Assembly (NCBI GenBank): GCA_023443865.1
Contig: JAEZST010000016.1
Location: forward strand, 1 to 41,411
DNA length: 41,411 bases
Direction of reading: 5' to 3'
Source of the DNA: Spirochaetota bacterium
Lineage (GTDB): Bacteria; Spirochaetota; Spirochaetia; Treponematales; Treponemataceae
The first letter of the stretch is position 1; every line of letters begins with the position of its first letter. The notes under the pieces are model-generated. The model was given only the letters and a program-made list of their open reading frames with translations, did not search any database and had not been told where the DNA came from. This document shows, piece after piece, positions 15,364-22,742 of this stretch. A program made the translations under genes and the position numbers.

Positions 15364-15663
15364 ATGGCTAATAAGCTCTATGTCGGTAATCTGAGCTATC
15401 AGACCTCTACCGATAACCTTCGCAATGCGTTCGCCAATTATGGCGAAGTCGTTTCCTGCACGATCGTCGTCGATCGCTACACCAACCAGTCCAAGGGTTT
15501 CGCCTTCGTGGAATTCGCCGACGCCGAGGCCGCTCAGGCCGCGATTGGCGGCATGAACGGACAGAATCTCGACGGACGCCAGATCAAGGTGAACGAAGCC
15601 AACGACAAGCCCCGGACCGATCGCGGTAACGGCGGCGGCGGATACCGCAACGACCGCTGGTAA
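15364..15663 (+). CDS. RRM-domain RNA-binding protein
   Basis: A 99-residue single-RRM protein like the small glycine-tailed RNA-binding proteins of cyanobacteria and spirochaetes, which bind single-stranded RNA and are often cold induced. RNP2 reads KLYVGNLSY (residues 4-12) and RNP1 reads KGFAFVEF near residue 45, followed by a short glycine-rich tail ending in Arg/Asn residues. The ATG at 15364 (MANKLYVG) follows AAGGA by nine bases; an in-frame extension upstream is unlikely. A strong terminator follows. Confidence 0.93.
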   Translation: MANKLYVGNLSYQTSTDNLRNAFANYGEVVSCTIVVDRYTNQSKGFAFVEFADAEAAQAAIGGMNGQNLDGRQIKVNEANDKPRTDRGNGGGGYRNDRW

Positions 15664-15690
15664 TCGTCAGTTCTTGACAGAATAATTCGA

Positions 15691-15723
15691 GGCCGCCCCC
15701 GAAAGGCGGTCTTTTTTTTTTTT
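15691..15723 (+). terminator. Rho-independent terminator after the RRM gene
   Basis: GGCCGCC (15691-15697) pairs with GGCGGTC (15705-15711; one G-U pair) and is followed by twelve T. The AAGGAGG ribosome site of the next small gene starts immediately after the T run, so any transcript of that gene must read through this terminator or start inside it. Confidence 0.9.
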
Positions 15724-15734
15724 AAGGAGGCCCC

Positions 15735-15959
15735 GTGCGAATAAATTACTCAGCCGATAAAAGGCGTCGCGAGATCGCCGCAAAGCAGAAAAAAGAAGAA
15801 AAAGCGAAGAAAATGGCGGAACGTCGGGAATTAAAACAGCAGTATCCGGACGGGATACCCCCCGACGCCCCCGAGAACGAACCCGCCGAGAACGAATCCG
15901 CCGAGAACGAATCCGCCGACGGTCCCGACGGGGAAATCGCCGGAAGCGAAGACCGCTGA
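15735..15959 (+). CDS. Small highly charged hypothetical protein
   Basis: A 74-residue protein that I do not recognise. The first 35 residues are strongly basic and helical (KRRREIAAKQKKEEKAKK), the remainder acidic with three ENE(P/S)A repeats. AAGGAGG at 15724-15730 stands four bases before the GTG start, which supports a real gene despite the low-complexity tail. It follows the RRM gene through a terminator, so partial read-through may link them. A charged protein next to an RNA-binding protein could itself touch RNA or ribosomes, but that is speculation. Confidence 0.65.
   Translation: MRINYSADKRRREIAAKQKKEEKAKKMAERRELKQQYPDGIPPDAPENEPAENESAENESADGPDGEIAGSEDR
15873..15917 (+). repeat. 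Three tandem 15-bp repeats in the small charged gene
   Basis: Units GAGAACGAAYCCGCC at 15873-15887, 15888-15902 and 15903-15917; the last two are identical. Each adds five residues (ENEPA or ENESA) in frame, so copy number could vary without breaking the gene. Confidence 0.8.
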
Positions 15960-16011
15960 GCGCGGAACGGGCGAAACCGCGCAGCGCGTCCGCGGGCGAC
16001 GGTCGCTTCCT

Positions 16012-17292
16012 TCACAGATAACGGGCGGTATCGCCGCGGGCGAAGGCTCCGGGAACGTTTTCGCCGGCGCCAAACGGTTCGCTCTCCTCCAGCAACGTCG
16101 CCAAGTCGTCAAAGTGCGCGCTTACCACGGAGAAAACCTCTTTACTGAGCTTAAAGGGGCTTAATTCCCTCAGGATATCCATTGCCTCATCCTTGCCCAG
16201 TGACGCGCGATACGGGCGCGCCTCGAGGAGGGCGGTAAAAATGTCCGCATAGGCGATTATGTCCATTTCTGTCTCGAATCGATCCTCGCCGATTTTCATG
16301 GGATAGCCCGATCGGTCCCGCCGTTCATGATGGTTTCCCGCCCACCTTCCAATGTCCGCCAAATCGCCGTTGCCACAAAGGATAAGCGAGGAAAACAGGG
16401 CGTGGGTTTGCATCGCGCCGTATTCCGCGCGGTCCAACGGAGACGGTTTTTCGAGAATTTCCGCGGGCACGGCTATCTTGCCGATATCGTGAAGGTATCC
16501 GGCGATACGCAGCTTTGATCGGGTTTCTCCGGGAAGATTCATCAATTCGCCGATCCGTTCCGCAACGAAGCCCACGGATCGGGAATGGGTTAGGGTCCAA
16601 TTGCTTTTATAGTCCACGATCCGGCCAAACAGCAGGGCATAGCTTTCAAGGTCCGAGGGGCCCATGTCCGCAAGCTCCGTGTCCACGGCGGAGAGCAACA
16701 GTTCCTGATACGCCGTTTGATCCGCGTTGCGCCAGAATTCCCCCGAATTGGCGGCCCGTTCGAAGCATCCCGCCAGTTCCGGCAGGAAATCGCGGCCGAA
16801 CCGGGGCCGGATCGTTTCCCGTATGCGCCTATGGGGGTCGGAATCGTCGGCGAACATGAGCGTTCCGATATCGATTCGGTCCGCAAGATGCAGAAACCAG
16901 CACTCCTCGCGGATATCCGCCGGGTTTACCCGCCCCGAAAGCATGTCTTCGTACCTGACATGGTGGCGGCGGATTATCTGCCTAACCCCTTCGAGGGGCT
17001 TGATTCCCCGGAGAATGCGGGCTCCGTTGATTTGATGGGGCTCTGGGTCGTCTACGTCCATTTGGGTCAACTGGTCGCGTTCTGTCACGTAGATGGCGCC
17101 GATATCGTGTATCGAGGCGGCGATAACCAGTTTCGCGAGCCGTTTGGCCCCGAGCCCATACTCGCTGCCGAGCTGATAGGCAAAGGCGGTAACCCGCCGA
17201 TGGTGGTCTTTCAGCAGCCAATTATAGGCGTCAATCGATTTGACGAGCGATATGAAAACCCCTTTCGACGATATTTGTTTATTGTTTTCCAT
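16012..17292 (-). CDS. Two-domain HD / HD-GYP phosphohydrolase
   Basis: A 426-residue cytoplasmic protein with two HD metal-dependent phosphohydrolase domains. The first has the HD pair at 62-63 (SIHDIGAIYV) and a HHVRYED segment. The second is a full HD-GYP type with THSRSVGF, YLHDIGKIAVP, NHHERRDRSGYP and AYADIFTALLEARPYR, so cyclic-di-GMP breakdown is the likely activity. No sensor or membrane segment is seen. The start is the ATG at 17292 (MENNKQ), with AAGGGGA just upstream; a longer frame to 17577 would overlap pstB and has no support. A leaky GC-rich stretch follows its stop. Confidence 0.87.
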   Translation of the reverse strand: MENNKQISSKGVFISLVKSIDAYNWLLKDHHRRVTAFAYQLGSEYGLGAKRLAKLVIAASIHDIGAIYVTERDQLTQMDVDDPEPHQINGARILRGIKPLEGVRQIIRRHHVRYEDMLSGRVNPADIREECWFLHLADRIDIGTLMFADDSDPHRRIRETIRPRFGRDFLPELAGCFERAANSGEFWRNADQTAYQELLLSAVDTELADMGPSDLESYALLFGRIVDYKSNWTLTHSRSVGFVAERIGELMNLPGETRSKLRIAGYLHDIGKIAVPAEILEKPSPLDRAEYGAMQTHALFSSLILCGNGDLADIGRWAGNHHERRDRSGYPMKIGEDRFETEMDIIAYADIFTALLEARPYRASLGKDEAMDILRELSPFKLSKEVFSVVSAHFDDLATLLEESEPFGAGENVPGAFARGDTARYL

Positions 17293-17490
17293 TTTCCCCT
17301 TCTTTCGCGCAGAGGGTTTATAGCTTAAGACTAATCCGGCACGCCGTTTTTCGCAAATCCGCGGGGTCGCCTTGCGGGCTGCCCCACGGACGCCCTGCGC
17401 GAAAGCTACGGCGCAAAACTTCGGCAAGAAACATTCCCGTTGCCTCCCCATCTCCCCCTTCCCCCCATTTAACCGTTTTCTCACAATACC

Positions 17491-17522
17491 CTGACGAATC
17501 CCTAACCTTGCGCCCCTATATT
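17491..17522 (+). promoter_or_regulatory. Candidate pstB promoter
   Basis: TATATT at 17517-17522 is a good -10; the best -35 is CTGACG at 17491-17496, with a long 20-base spacer. The predicted start, about 17529, touches the ATG at 17530, and there is no Shine-Dalgarno sequence in TTCAGTGGC before it. This may be another leaderless mRNA. The remainder of the 237-bp gap (17293-17529) shows no gene. Confidence 0.4.
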
Positions 17523-17529
17523 CAGTGGC

Positions 17530-18297
17530 ATGAACACTTTTTCGGTTTCGAATATGGATTTCTGGTACGGCAGCCATAAGGCCCTCAAGGATATCGCCCT
17601 CGACGTGGAAGCGAACGCGATCACCGCCCTGATCGGGCCCTCGGGCTGCGGCAAGTCTACCTTCCTCCGCTCGCTGAACCGCATGAACGACACGATAGAG
17701 GGGACGCGGGTCGAGGGGTCGCTCCTCTATAAGGGCCTGGACATTTACCGGGACTACGACGTGTTAGACTTGCGGACCCAGGTCGGCATGGTGTTCCAGA
17801 AACCGAACCCGTTCCCCATGAGCATTTACGACAATATCGCCTACGGGCCCCGCATCCATAACCCGCGGATTCCCAAGCACGACCTCGATTCCCTGGTTGA
17901 GGAGAGCCTGACCGAGGCGTCGCTGTGGGACGAGGTGAAGGACCGGCTGGGAAAGAGCGCCATGGGATTGTCCGGCGGCCAGCAGCAGCGCCTGTGCATC
18001 GCGCGTACCCTGGCGGTCAAGCCCGAGGTCGTGCTGATGGACGAGCCGACGAGCGCCCTGGACCCTATTTCCACGGCCCACATAGAGGAGCTGTGCTACA
18101 CTCTGAAAAAGGATTACACGATCATCATCGTGACCCACAACATGCAGCAGGCCTCGCGCATCTCGGACTATACGGCCTTTTTCATGATCGACGAGGAGCG
18201 CTGCGGCTATTTGGTGGAATCCGGCGAGACCAAGCAGATTTTCTATAATCCTAAGGATAAGAAAACCGAGGCCTATATTTCGGGCCGGTTCGGTTGA
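17530..18297 (+). CDS. pstB: Phosphate ABC transporter ATP-binding protein PstB
   Basis: ATPase that powers high-affinity phosphate import by PstA/PstC. The 255-residue length is exact for the family. Walker A is GPSGCGKST (36-44), the signature is LSGGQQQRLCIA, Walker B is VVLMDEPTSALDP, and the switch His is in VTHNMQQA. The FQKPNPFPMSIYDN stretch is specific to PstB. Unusually, pstS, pstC and pstA are not upstream; the neighbour there is the oppositely oriented HD-GYP gene. phoU follows 20 bases after the stop. Confidence 0.95.
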   Translation: MNTFSVSNMDFWYGSHKALKDIALDVEANAITALIGPSGCGKSTFLRSLNRMNDTIEGTRVEGSLLYKGLDIYRDYDVLDLRTQVGMVFQKPNPFPMSIYDNIAYGPRIHNPRIPKHDLDSLVEESLTEASLWDEVKDRLGKSAMGLSGGQQQRLCIARTLAVKPEVVLMDEPTSALDPISTAHIEELCYTLKKDYTIIIVTHNMQQASRISDYTAFFMIDEERCGYLVESGETKQIFYNPKDKKTEAYISGRFG

Positions 18298-18317
18298 GAA
18301 GAGAGGGGAGGCAAGCG

Positions 18318-18992
18318 GTGCATCAGACCCATTTCGAGGAAAAACTTTCCGCGTATTACCAGAATATCATGTACATGGGGACCATGGTGGAGCAGTACCT
18401 GGTGGACGTGATCGACGCGTACGGGGCCGCCGACGTGGAGCGGGCGCGCGCGCTCGTTTCCGCCGACGCGGAGATCGACGCGAAGCAGGTTTCCCTGGAG
18501 CAGGAGAGCGTGATGCTCCTTTTGCTGCAGGCCCCGGTGGCCGGCGATCTCCGCAAGATCGTCACCTCCATCAAGATCGTTGCGAACCTGGAGCGGATCG
18601 GCGATTACGCCTCCCACCTGGCGAAATTCGCCGTGAAGGGCGACCGGACCCTTTTTCCCCAGTTCGTGCCCCGTATCGCCGATATGGCCAAGCGGGCCTC
18701 GAAAATGATCCGCGATTCGCTGACGGCCTACATAAACGACGACGAGAAGCTTGCCCAAGAAACGGCGAAACTCGACGAAGAGATCGACGCGGCGAAGAAG
18801 TCGATCATCAACGAGCTGATCGTGCTGCAGCCCAAGAACGAGACCGAGATGCGGCAGGTGTACCGCTACCTCTCGATCTGCAAGGACCTGGAGCGCCTGG
18901 GAGACCATATCACCACGATCTGCGAGTGGGTGATCTTTACCGTGCGCGGCGAGATCGTCGATTTGGGCAGGGCGGGCCGGACGGGGGACTGA
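18318..18992 (+). CDS. phoU: Phosphate transport regulator PhoU
   Basis: PhoU links the Pst transporter to phosphate-regulon signalling. The 224-residue protein consists of two three-helix repeats, each with the family metal-cluster pattern (ERIGDYASHL in the first, ERLGDHITTI in the second). GAGGGGAGG (18303-18311) points to the GTG at 18318. It is co-transcribed with pstB and closed by a strong terminator. Confidence 0.93.
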   Translation: MHQTHFEEKLSAYYQNIMYMGTMVEQYLVDVIDAYGAADVERARALVSADAEIDAKQVSLEQESVMLLLLQAPVAGDLRKIVTSIKIVANLERIGDYASHLAKFAVKGDRTLFPQFVPRIADMAKRASKMIRDSLTAYINDDEKLAQETAKLDEEIDAAKKSIINELIVLQPKNETEMRQVYRYLSICKDLERLGDHITTICEWVIFTVRGEIVDLGRAGRTGD

Positions 18993-19072
18993 GGCGTCTA
19001 GCCGCGGGAGGCTTTGCGAGGCGTACGCTGCGCGGGCGACGTTCGTTACGGTTTCGAAGAATGATTTAAAAG

Positions 19073-19105
19073 GCCGCCGGGGCGAAGTTTCCGGCGGCTT
19101 TTTTT
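19073..19105 (+). terminator. Rho-independent terminator after phoU
   Basis: GCCGCCGG (19073-19080) pairs with CCGGCGGC (19091-19098) and is followed by seven T. On the minus strand the same stem is followed by TTTTAAAT, so it can also end the convergent U32 gene, whose TAA overlaps the T run. Confidence 0.9.
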
Positions 19106-20516
19106 ATCTCATGGTTCGGGGAATTCGGCTCGCGTCGGTGGAGGCCTCCACGGCGGCGGCATGCTTGCCCGGGTCCCTCATGCGGACTATCCAGCGGGGG
19201 GCTATGGGCGAGCGGGTGCGGATCAGGCAGGGATGCCCGTGGCTGACCCAAGGGCGCTCCTCCCCGGTTTCGGGGTCCAGGAGCAGGCATTCCGGGTCCG
19301 CGATCGAGGCGACGTCGGGCCCGACGAATTCGACCGCCGTTCCCGCGTCCATCTTATTCATTGAATGAAACTCGAAATCGCGCCAACCTTCGGGGGTCGC
19401 GAGGGTTTGTTCCCCGGTCGCGCTTTCGGCTCTGACCGTGCGCTCGGTTCCTATGGTGCCCGCGAGCTGCCAGGGCGCGGCGGTTTCGCCTTTTGTGGTT
19501 TCGTTTGCCGCGTCGGGCGAAAGGTAAAAGCCCGTGGTGAAGGCCCGGTGCGCCACGTTCTCGAGTTCCGCCACGAAGGGTTCGTCGGCGCCGGCGGGAA
19601 TGCGGCCTTCCAGGGCGTCGATCCGCTTTCGGTAGGCCCGGGTGACCACGGCGGCGTAATAGAGGCTTTTCATGCGGCCCTCGATCTTGAGGGAATCCGC
19701 CCCGGCCTTTTTCATTTCGGCGAGGTAATCGATCATGCAGAGGTCTTTCGAGGAAAAGAGGGCGGTGAAGCCGTCTCCCTCGATGACCGGGTAGTACTCG
19801 CCGGGGCGGGCCCGTTCTTCCACGGCGTAGTCGGCGTCATCTTCGCCGCCGGCGCGCAGTTCCTCCGTCGCGAACGCCGCGGTTTCGGAACCGCGGTTCA
19901 GTCTCCAGTCCCATCGGCAGGAATGGCTGCAGTGCCCCGCGTTGGCGCTCCTTCCGGTCATGTAGGCGCTCATGAGGCACCTACCTGAATAGGCGATGCA
20001 CATGGCCCCGTGGGCGAAGCATTCCAGTTCGAGCTCCGGCGCGGCGTCCTTGATCCGCTTTATGTCGTCGAGGGAGGCCTCGCGGCCGAGGACCACGCGC
20101 TTGAAGCCGAGGGAGCGATAAAACTTGGCGGCCTCTCCGTTTATGCAGTTCGCCTGGGTGCTCAGGTGGAGGGGCACGCCGGGGAATTCGCGGCCCAGAA
20201 CGGCGATCATGCCCGGGTCCTGGATAATGAAGGCGTCGAAGGGGTATTGGCGGAAGTAATCGGCCTCTTCGAGGAAGTGGTCTATGTCCCGGTCGTGAAA
20301 GCTGATGTTCAGGGCGCAAAAAAGCCGCTTGGGTTTTCCCGCGGCGGCGTAGGCCGCTTTCAAATCGCGGATTTGCAGGTATTCGTCGTCGTGAAAGTTG
20401 TCGGCCTTCACGCGCAGGGAAAAGCGCTTTAAGCCGACGTAGGCCGCGTCGGCGCCGTATTCCCAGGCATAGGCGAGCTTTTCGACGTTCCCCGCGGGGG
20501 AAACGAGTTCCATCAT
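19104..20516 (-). CDS. U32 peptidase-family protein
   Basis: A 470-residue member of the U32 (YegQ/RlhA) family. Many characterised members act in RNA hydroxylation (RlhA, TrhP) or ubiquinone synthesis rather than proteolysis. The N-terminus MELVSPAGNVEKLAYAWEYGADAAYVG and the family signature ECFAHGAMCIAYSGRCLMS with NAGHCSHSCRW are present; the four cysteines are those that bind an iron-sulfur cluster in studied relatives. The start ATG overlaps the TGA of the upstream hydrolase gene (ATGA), so the two are coupled. It ends in the phoU terminator. Exact substrate unknown. Confidence 0.88.
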   Translation of the reverse strand: MMELVSPAGNVEKLAYAWEYGADAAYVGLKRFSLRVKADNFHDDEYLQIRDLKAAYAAAGKPKRLFCALNISFHDRDIDHFLEEADYFRQYPFDAFIIQDPGMIAVLGREFPGVPLHLSTQANCINGEAAKFYRSLGFKRVVLGREASLDDIKRIKDAAPELELECFAHGAMCIAYSGRCLMSAYMTGRSANAGHCSHSCRWDWRLNRGSETAAFATEELRAGGEDDADYAVEERARPGEYYPVIEGDGFTALFSSKDLCMIDYLAEMKKAGADSLKIEGRMKSLYYAAVVTRAYRKRIDALEGRIPAGADEPFVAELENVAHRAFTTGFYLSPDAANETTKGETAAPWQLAGTIGTERTVRAESATGEQTLATPEGWRDFEFHSMNKMDAGTAVEFVGPDVASIADPECLLLDPETGEERPWVSHGHPCLIRTRSPIAPRWIVRMRDPGKHAAAVEASTDASRIPRTMR

Positions 20517-21424
20517 TGATATCCCCGCCTAACCCAGGCTCCCATGGCCTTCACCGCGAGGTGGGCCCGGGGCGTGAGGGCGTCGGCGGCCTGGAAGAGG
20601 TGCCACATGCCTTCCTGAACGTCGAGCTTCGCGTTCCCTCCCGCGGCGTTGACCCGGGAAACGAGGGCCCGGGCGTCGTCGATGAGGATTTCCCTCGAGC
20701 CGCACTGGACGTACAGGGGAGGAAAGGCGAGGTAATCGCCGTGGATCGGGGAGACCAGGGGATTCTTGAAGTTGTCCTGATAGGTGTAGAGGGTGGCGAG
20801 CTGGGCGAGGGATTCCCTGGAGAATAGGGGATCGGGGTTCTTCCGGCCGGTAAACGCCTCGGTTTGGCACGAGAGGTCTACCCACGGCGATATGGCGAGT
20901 ATTGCGGCCGGGTTCGGGGCGCGGTGCTTTTGCAGGTAATGGACCAGGGACAGCATCAGGTTTGCCCCGGTGCCGTCGCCGGCAAAGACCACGTCGGAAG
21001 GGGACGTCCCCCCGTCCAACAGCCAGCGGTAAGCGTTAAAGAGGTCTTCCAGTGCCGTGGGAAAGGGGTATTCCGGCGCGAGCCGGTACTCGGGAAGGAG
21101 GAGCCGGCTTGCCGACTCATGGGCCAATGACGCGCACAGGTTGCGCGCGGCGCGGCGGGACCCGGCGATAAAGCCCCCGCCGTGGGCGTACAGGATGGTC
21201 CTTCCGCCGATGGCGAGCTCGGGCACGAGAAGGTCGGCGGGAACCCCCTGGGCGACCACCTCGCGCCGGTCGATATTGTTCGGCAGCATGACGGTGCCGA
21301 AGACCTCGTCGAAGGCCGTCCTATGGAGTTTTACGGAGATTTTGGGGTTATACACCGTTTTGCGGTATCGGCGGACCGCGGCGCGTAGGGCGGCGCGGTC
21401 CGATTGGCTTGCTTTTTGGGACAT
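20513..21424 (-). CDS. HSL-type alpha/beta-hydrolase with the nucleophile Ser replaced by Gly
   Basis: A 303-residue hormone-sensitive-lipase-like hydrolase. The oxyanion motif HGGGF (81-85) is intact, as are LPEYRLAPEYPFP, the Asp region CGSREILIDDA and His275 in GMWHLFQ. The nucleophile elbow, normally GDSAGG, reads GDGTGA: codon 151 (20972-20974) is GGC, glycine, one base from serine AGC. A thiol or hydroxyl at that place is missing, though Thr152 is next to it. The protein may be inactive or act by binding. TATACT lies nine bases before the ATG, suggesting a leaderless mRNA. The stop overlaps the U32 start. Confidence 0.85.
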   Translation of the reverse strand: MSQKASQSDRAALRAAVRRYRKTVYNPKISVKLHRTAFDEVFGTVMLPNNIDRREVVAQGVPADLLVPELAIGGRTILYAHGGGFIAGSRRAARNLCASLAHESASRLLLPEYRLAPEYPFPTALEDLFNAYRWLLDGGTSPSDVVFAGDGTGANLMLSLVHYLQKHRAPNPAAILAISPWVDLSCQTEAFTGRKNPDPLFSRESLAQLATLYTYQDNFKNPLVSPIHGDYLAFPPLYVQCGSREILIDDARALVSRVNAAGGNAKLDVQEGMWHLFQAADALTPRAHLAVKAMGAWVRRGYQ

Positions 21425-21433
21425 GGCGGAACG

Positions 21434-21462
21434 AGTATAGCACGGGAGCCGCCTCTTGGTGA
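21434..21462 (-). promoter_or_regulatory. Candidate leaderless promoter of the hydrolase gene
   Basis: On the minus strand TATACT (forward 21434-21439) stands nine bases before the ATG at 21424, with TTCACC (forward 21458-21463) about 18 bases further up. The expected start is two or three bases before the ATG, and no ribosome site is present. Confidence 0.45.
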
Positions 21463-21475
21463 ATCGAGAAGCGGC
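21448..21475 (-). terminator. Stem-loop between the phosphatase and hydrolase genes
   Basis: On the minus strand GCCGCTTCT pairs with AGAGGCGGC (one G-U pair) across ten bases, ten bases after the phosphatase stop. There is no T tract. It overlaps the -35 zone of the next promoter. Confidence 0.35.
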
Positions 21476-21484
21476 CCGCCCGCC

Positions 21485-22678
21485 CTAGAAACGCACGTCC
21501 ATCACCGTGATATCGTCGCTTTGCATGGCGTCGTTCATCCAGAGGTCTATGGCCTTTTGATAGATGGCCGCCGCTTCCCTTTCGCCCTTGCCGTACGTCG
21601 AGGCGATCAGGGTACGGGTCCGCTCGTCGTCGTACCGCTCCCCGTCGGGGGTAACCATATCCGTAAGCCCGTCGGTGTAGAGGACGATTCGGAGGCCTTT
21701 CACGATCGGGATCTCGAAGCCCGCGTTGTCCTCGTCGCCGATAATGCCCATGCCCAGCGGCGGCATGTTCGCGTTCATCGTTTTGCCCGCGATCTTTCCC
21801 CCTTCGGCGGGCACGAAAATGTATATGGGCGTGTGTCCGCAGTTTTGGATAAAGACCGAGCCCTTCGCGGTATCTATATAGCATATCGCCGCGGTAATGA
21901 ACATTTCGCTCGGGGTAACGGTTTGGATATAGCGGTCCATCAGGGCCGTAATTTCCTTGCCGAAGGTCCCTTCGGGCTCGAAGAGGGTCAGGGCGCTGAA
22001 GAAGGAACCGATTGCCATGGTCGAAAGGGAGGCGGCCACGTTCTTGCCGGAAACGTCGAAGCAGGCCACGATATGGCGCTCTCCGTCGGAGAAGGTAAAG
22101 TCCTTGTAAAAGTCGCCGCCCACCTCGTTGGCCATCTGGTTGAAGGTCTGGACCGCGTAACCCGGCTTGCCCGGCTTTTCCTGGGGCTTCAGGAGGTGCT
22201 GCTGGACCATGCGGGCCTTGGCCATGTCGCGCGCGCGTATCTCGGTGATCCGCGTGAGCATTTCGTGCAGGCCCACGATGCCGAAAAAGCTTTTCCGGTG
22301 GTATACCGCGAAGAAGCGGACGCCCTTTTCGTTGTTCAGCGTCATGGCCCGCTCTATGTTCTTGTCGATATAATCGTCCGCCCGAAGGGAGAGCAGGGGG
22401 GTATCGATATAGGAATCCAGGTCCTTTTGCCAAAACCGGGACCAGGCCGATTGGTTCATCTTTTCCACGTGCGACTTTTCGAGTATGCCGATCAAGACCC
22501 CGTTCCGCTCGATGGGCACGGCGTGCATTTCGGGGTTATCGCTGAAGAAATTCAAAACGTACTCGATGGAGGCGCTCACGTCCACCGACTCGGCCTGCAG
22601 GGTAATGGAACCGATCTGGCGGTAGGCGAATTCGTCTTGAAGGTTCGGTCTGGAGTTCAGCTGTTCAATATTGATCAT
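21485..22678 (-). CDS. CBS-domain protein with SpoIIE/RsbU-type PP2C phosphatase domain
   Basis: A 397-residue signalling protein. Residues about 15-165 hold a pair of CBS domains, which usually bind adenosine nucleotides; residues about 190-395 hold a PPM/SpoIIE phosphatase with NEVGGDFYKDF, CFDVSGKNVAASL, NCGHTP, LYTDGLTDM and the final SDDITVMDVRF, so the metal-binding aspartates are all present. Such enzymes dephosphorylate anti-sigma-factor antagonists; no partner is nearby. The ATG at 22678 (MINIEQL) has no ribosome site, but a 7-codon ORF ends across it. A longer frame to 22828 would run into the transporter gene and is not supported. Confidence 0.87.
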   Translation of the reverse strand: MINIEQLNSRPNLQDEFAYRQIGSITLQAESVDVSASIEYVLNFFSDNPEMHAVPIERNGVLIGILEKSHVEKMNQSAWSRFWQKDLDSYIDTPLLSLRADDYIDKNIERAMTLNNEKGVRFFAVYHRKSFFGIVGLHEMLTRITEIRARDMAKARMVQQHLLKPQEKPGKPGYAVQTFNQMANEVGGDFYKDFTFSDGERHIVACFDVSGKNVAASLSTMAIGSFFSALTLFEPEGTFGKEITALMDRYIQTVTPSEMFITAAICYIDTAKGSVFIQNCGHTPIYIFVPAEGGKIAGKTMNANMPPLGMGIIGDEDNAGFEIPIVKGLRIVLYTDGLTDMVTPDGERYDDERTRTLIASTYGKGEREAAAIYQKAIDLWMNDAMQSDDITVMDVRF

Positions 22679-22698
22679 GGGAAAAGTATGGCTTTCAT
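22675..22698 (-). CDS. Seven-codon leader ORF coupled to the phosphatase gene
   Basis: On the minus strand GGGAGGG stands three bases before an ATG that opens MKAILFP and stops at a TGA overlapping the phosphatase start (ATGA). The phosphatase ATG itself lacks a Shine-Dalgarno sequence. The arrangement looks like a ribosome-delivery leader: translation of the phosphatase would depend on termination of the mini-ORF. Confidence 0.45.
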   Translation of the reverse strand: MKAILFP

Positions 22699-22742
22699 TT
22701 TCCCTCCCGTCAACGAAAAATATTCGCGAAGGCCGCCGCGCC

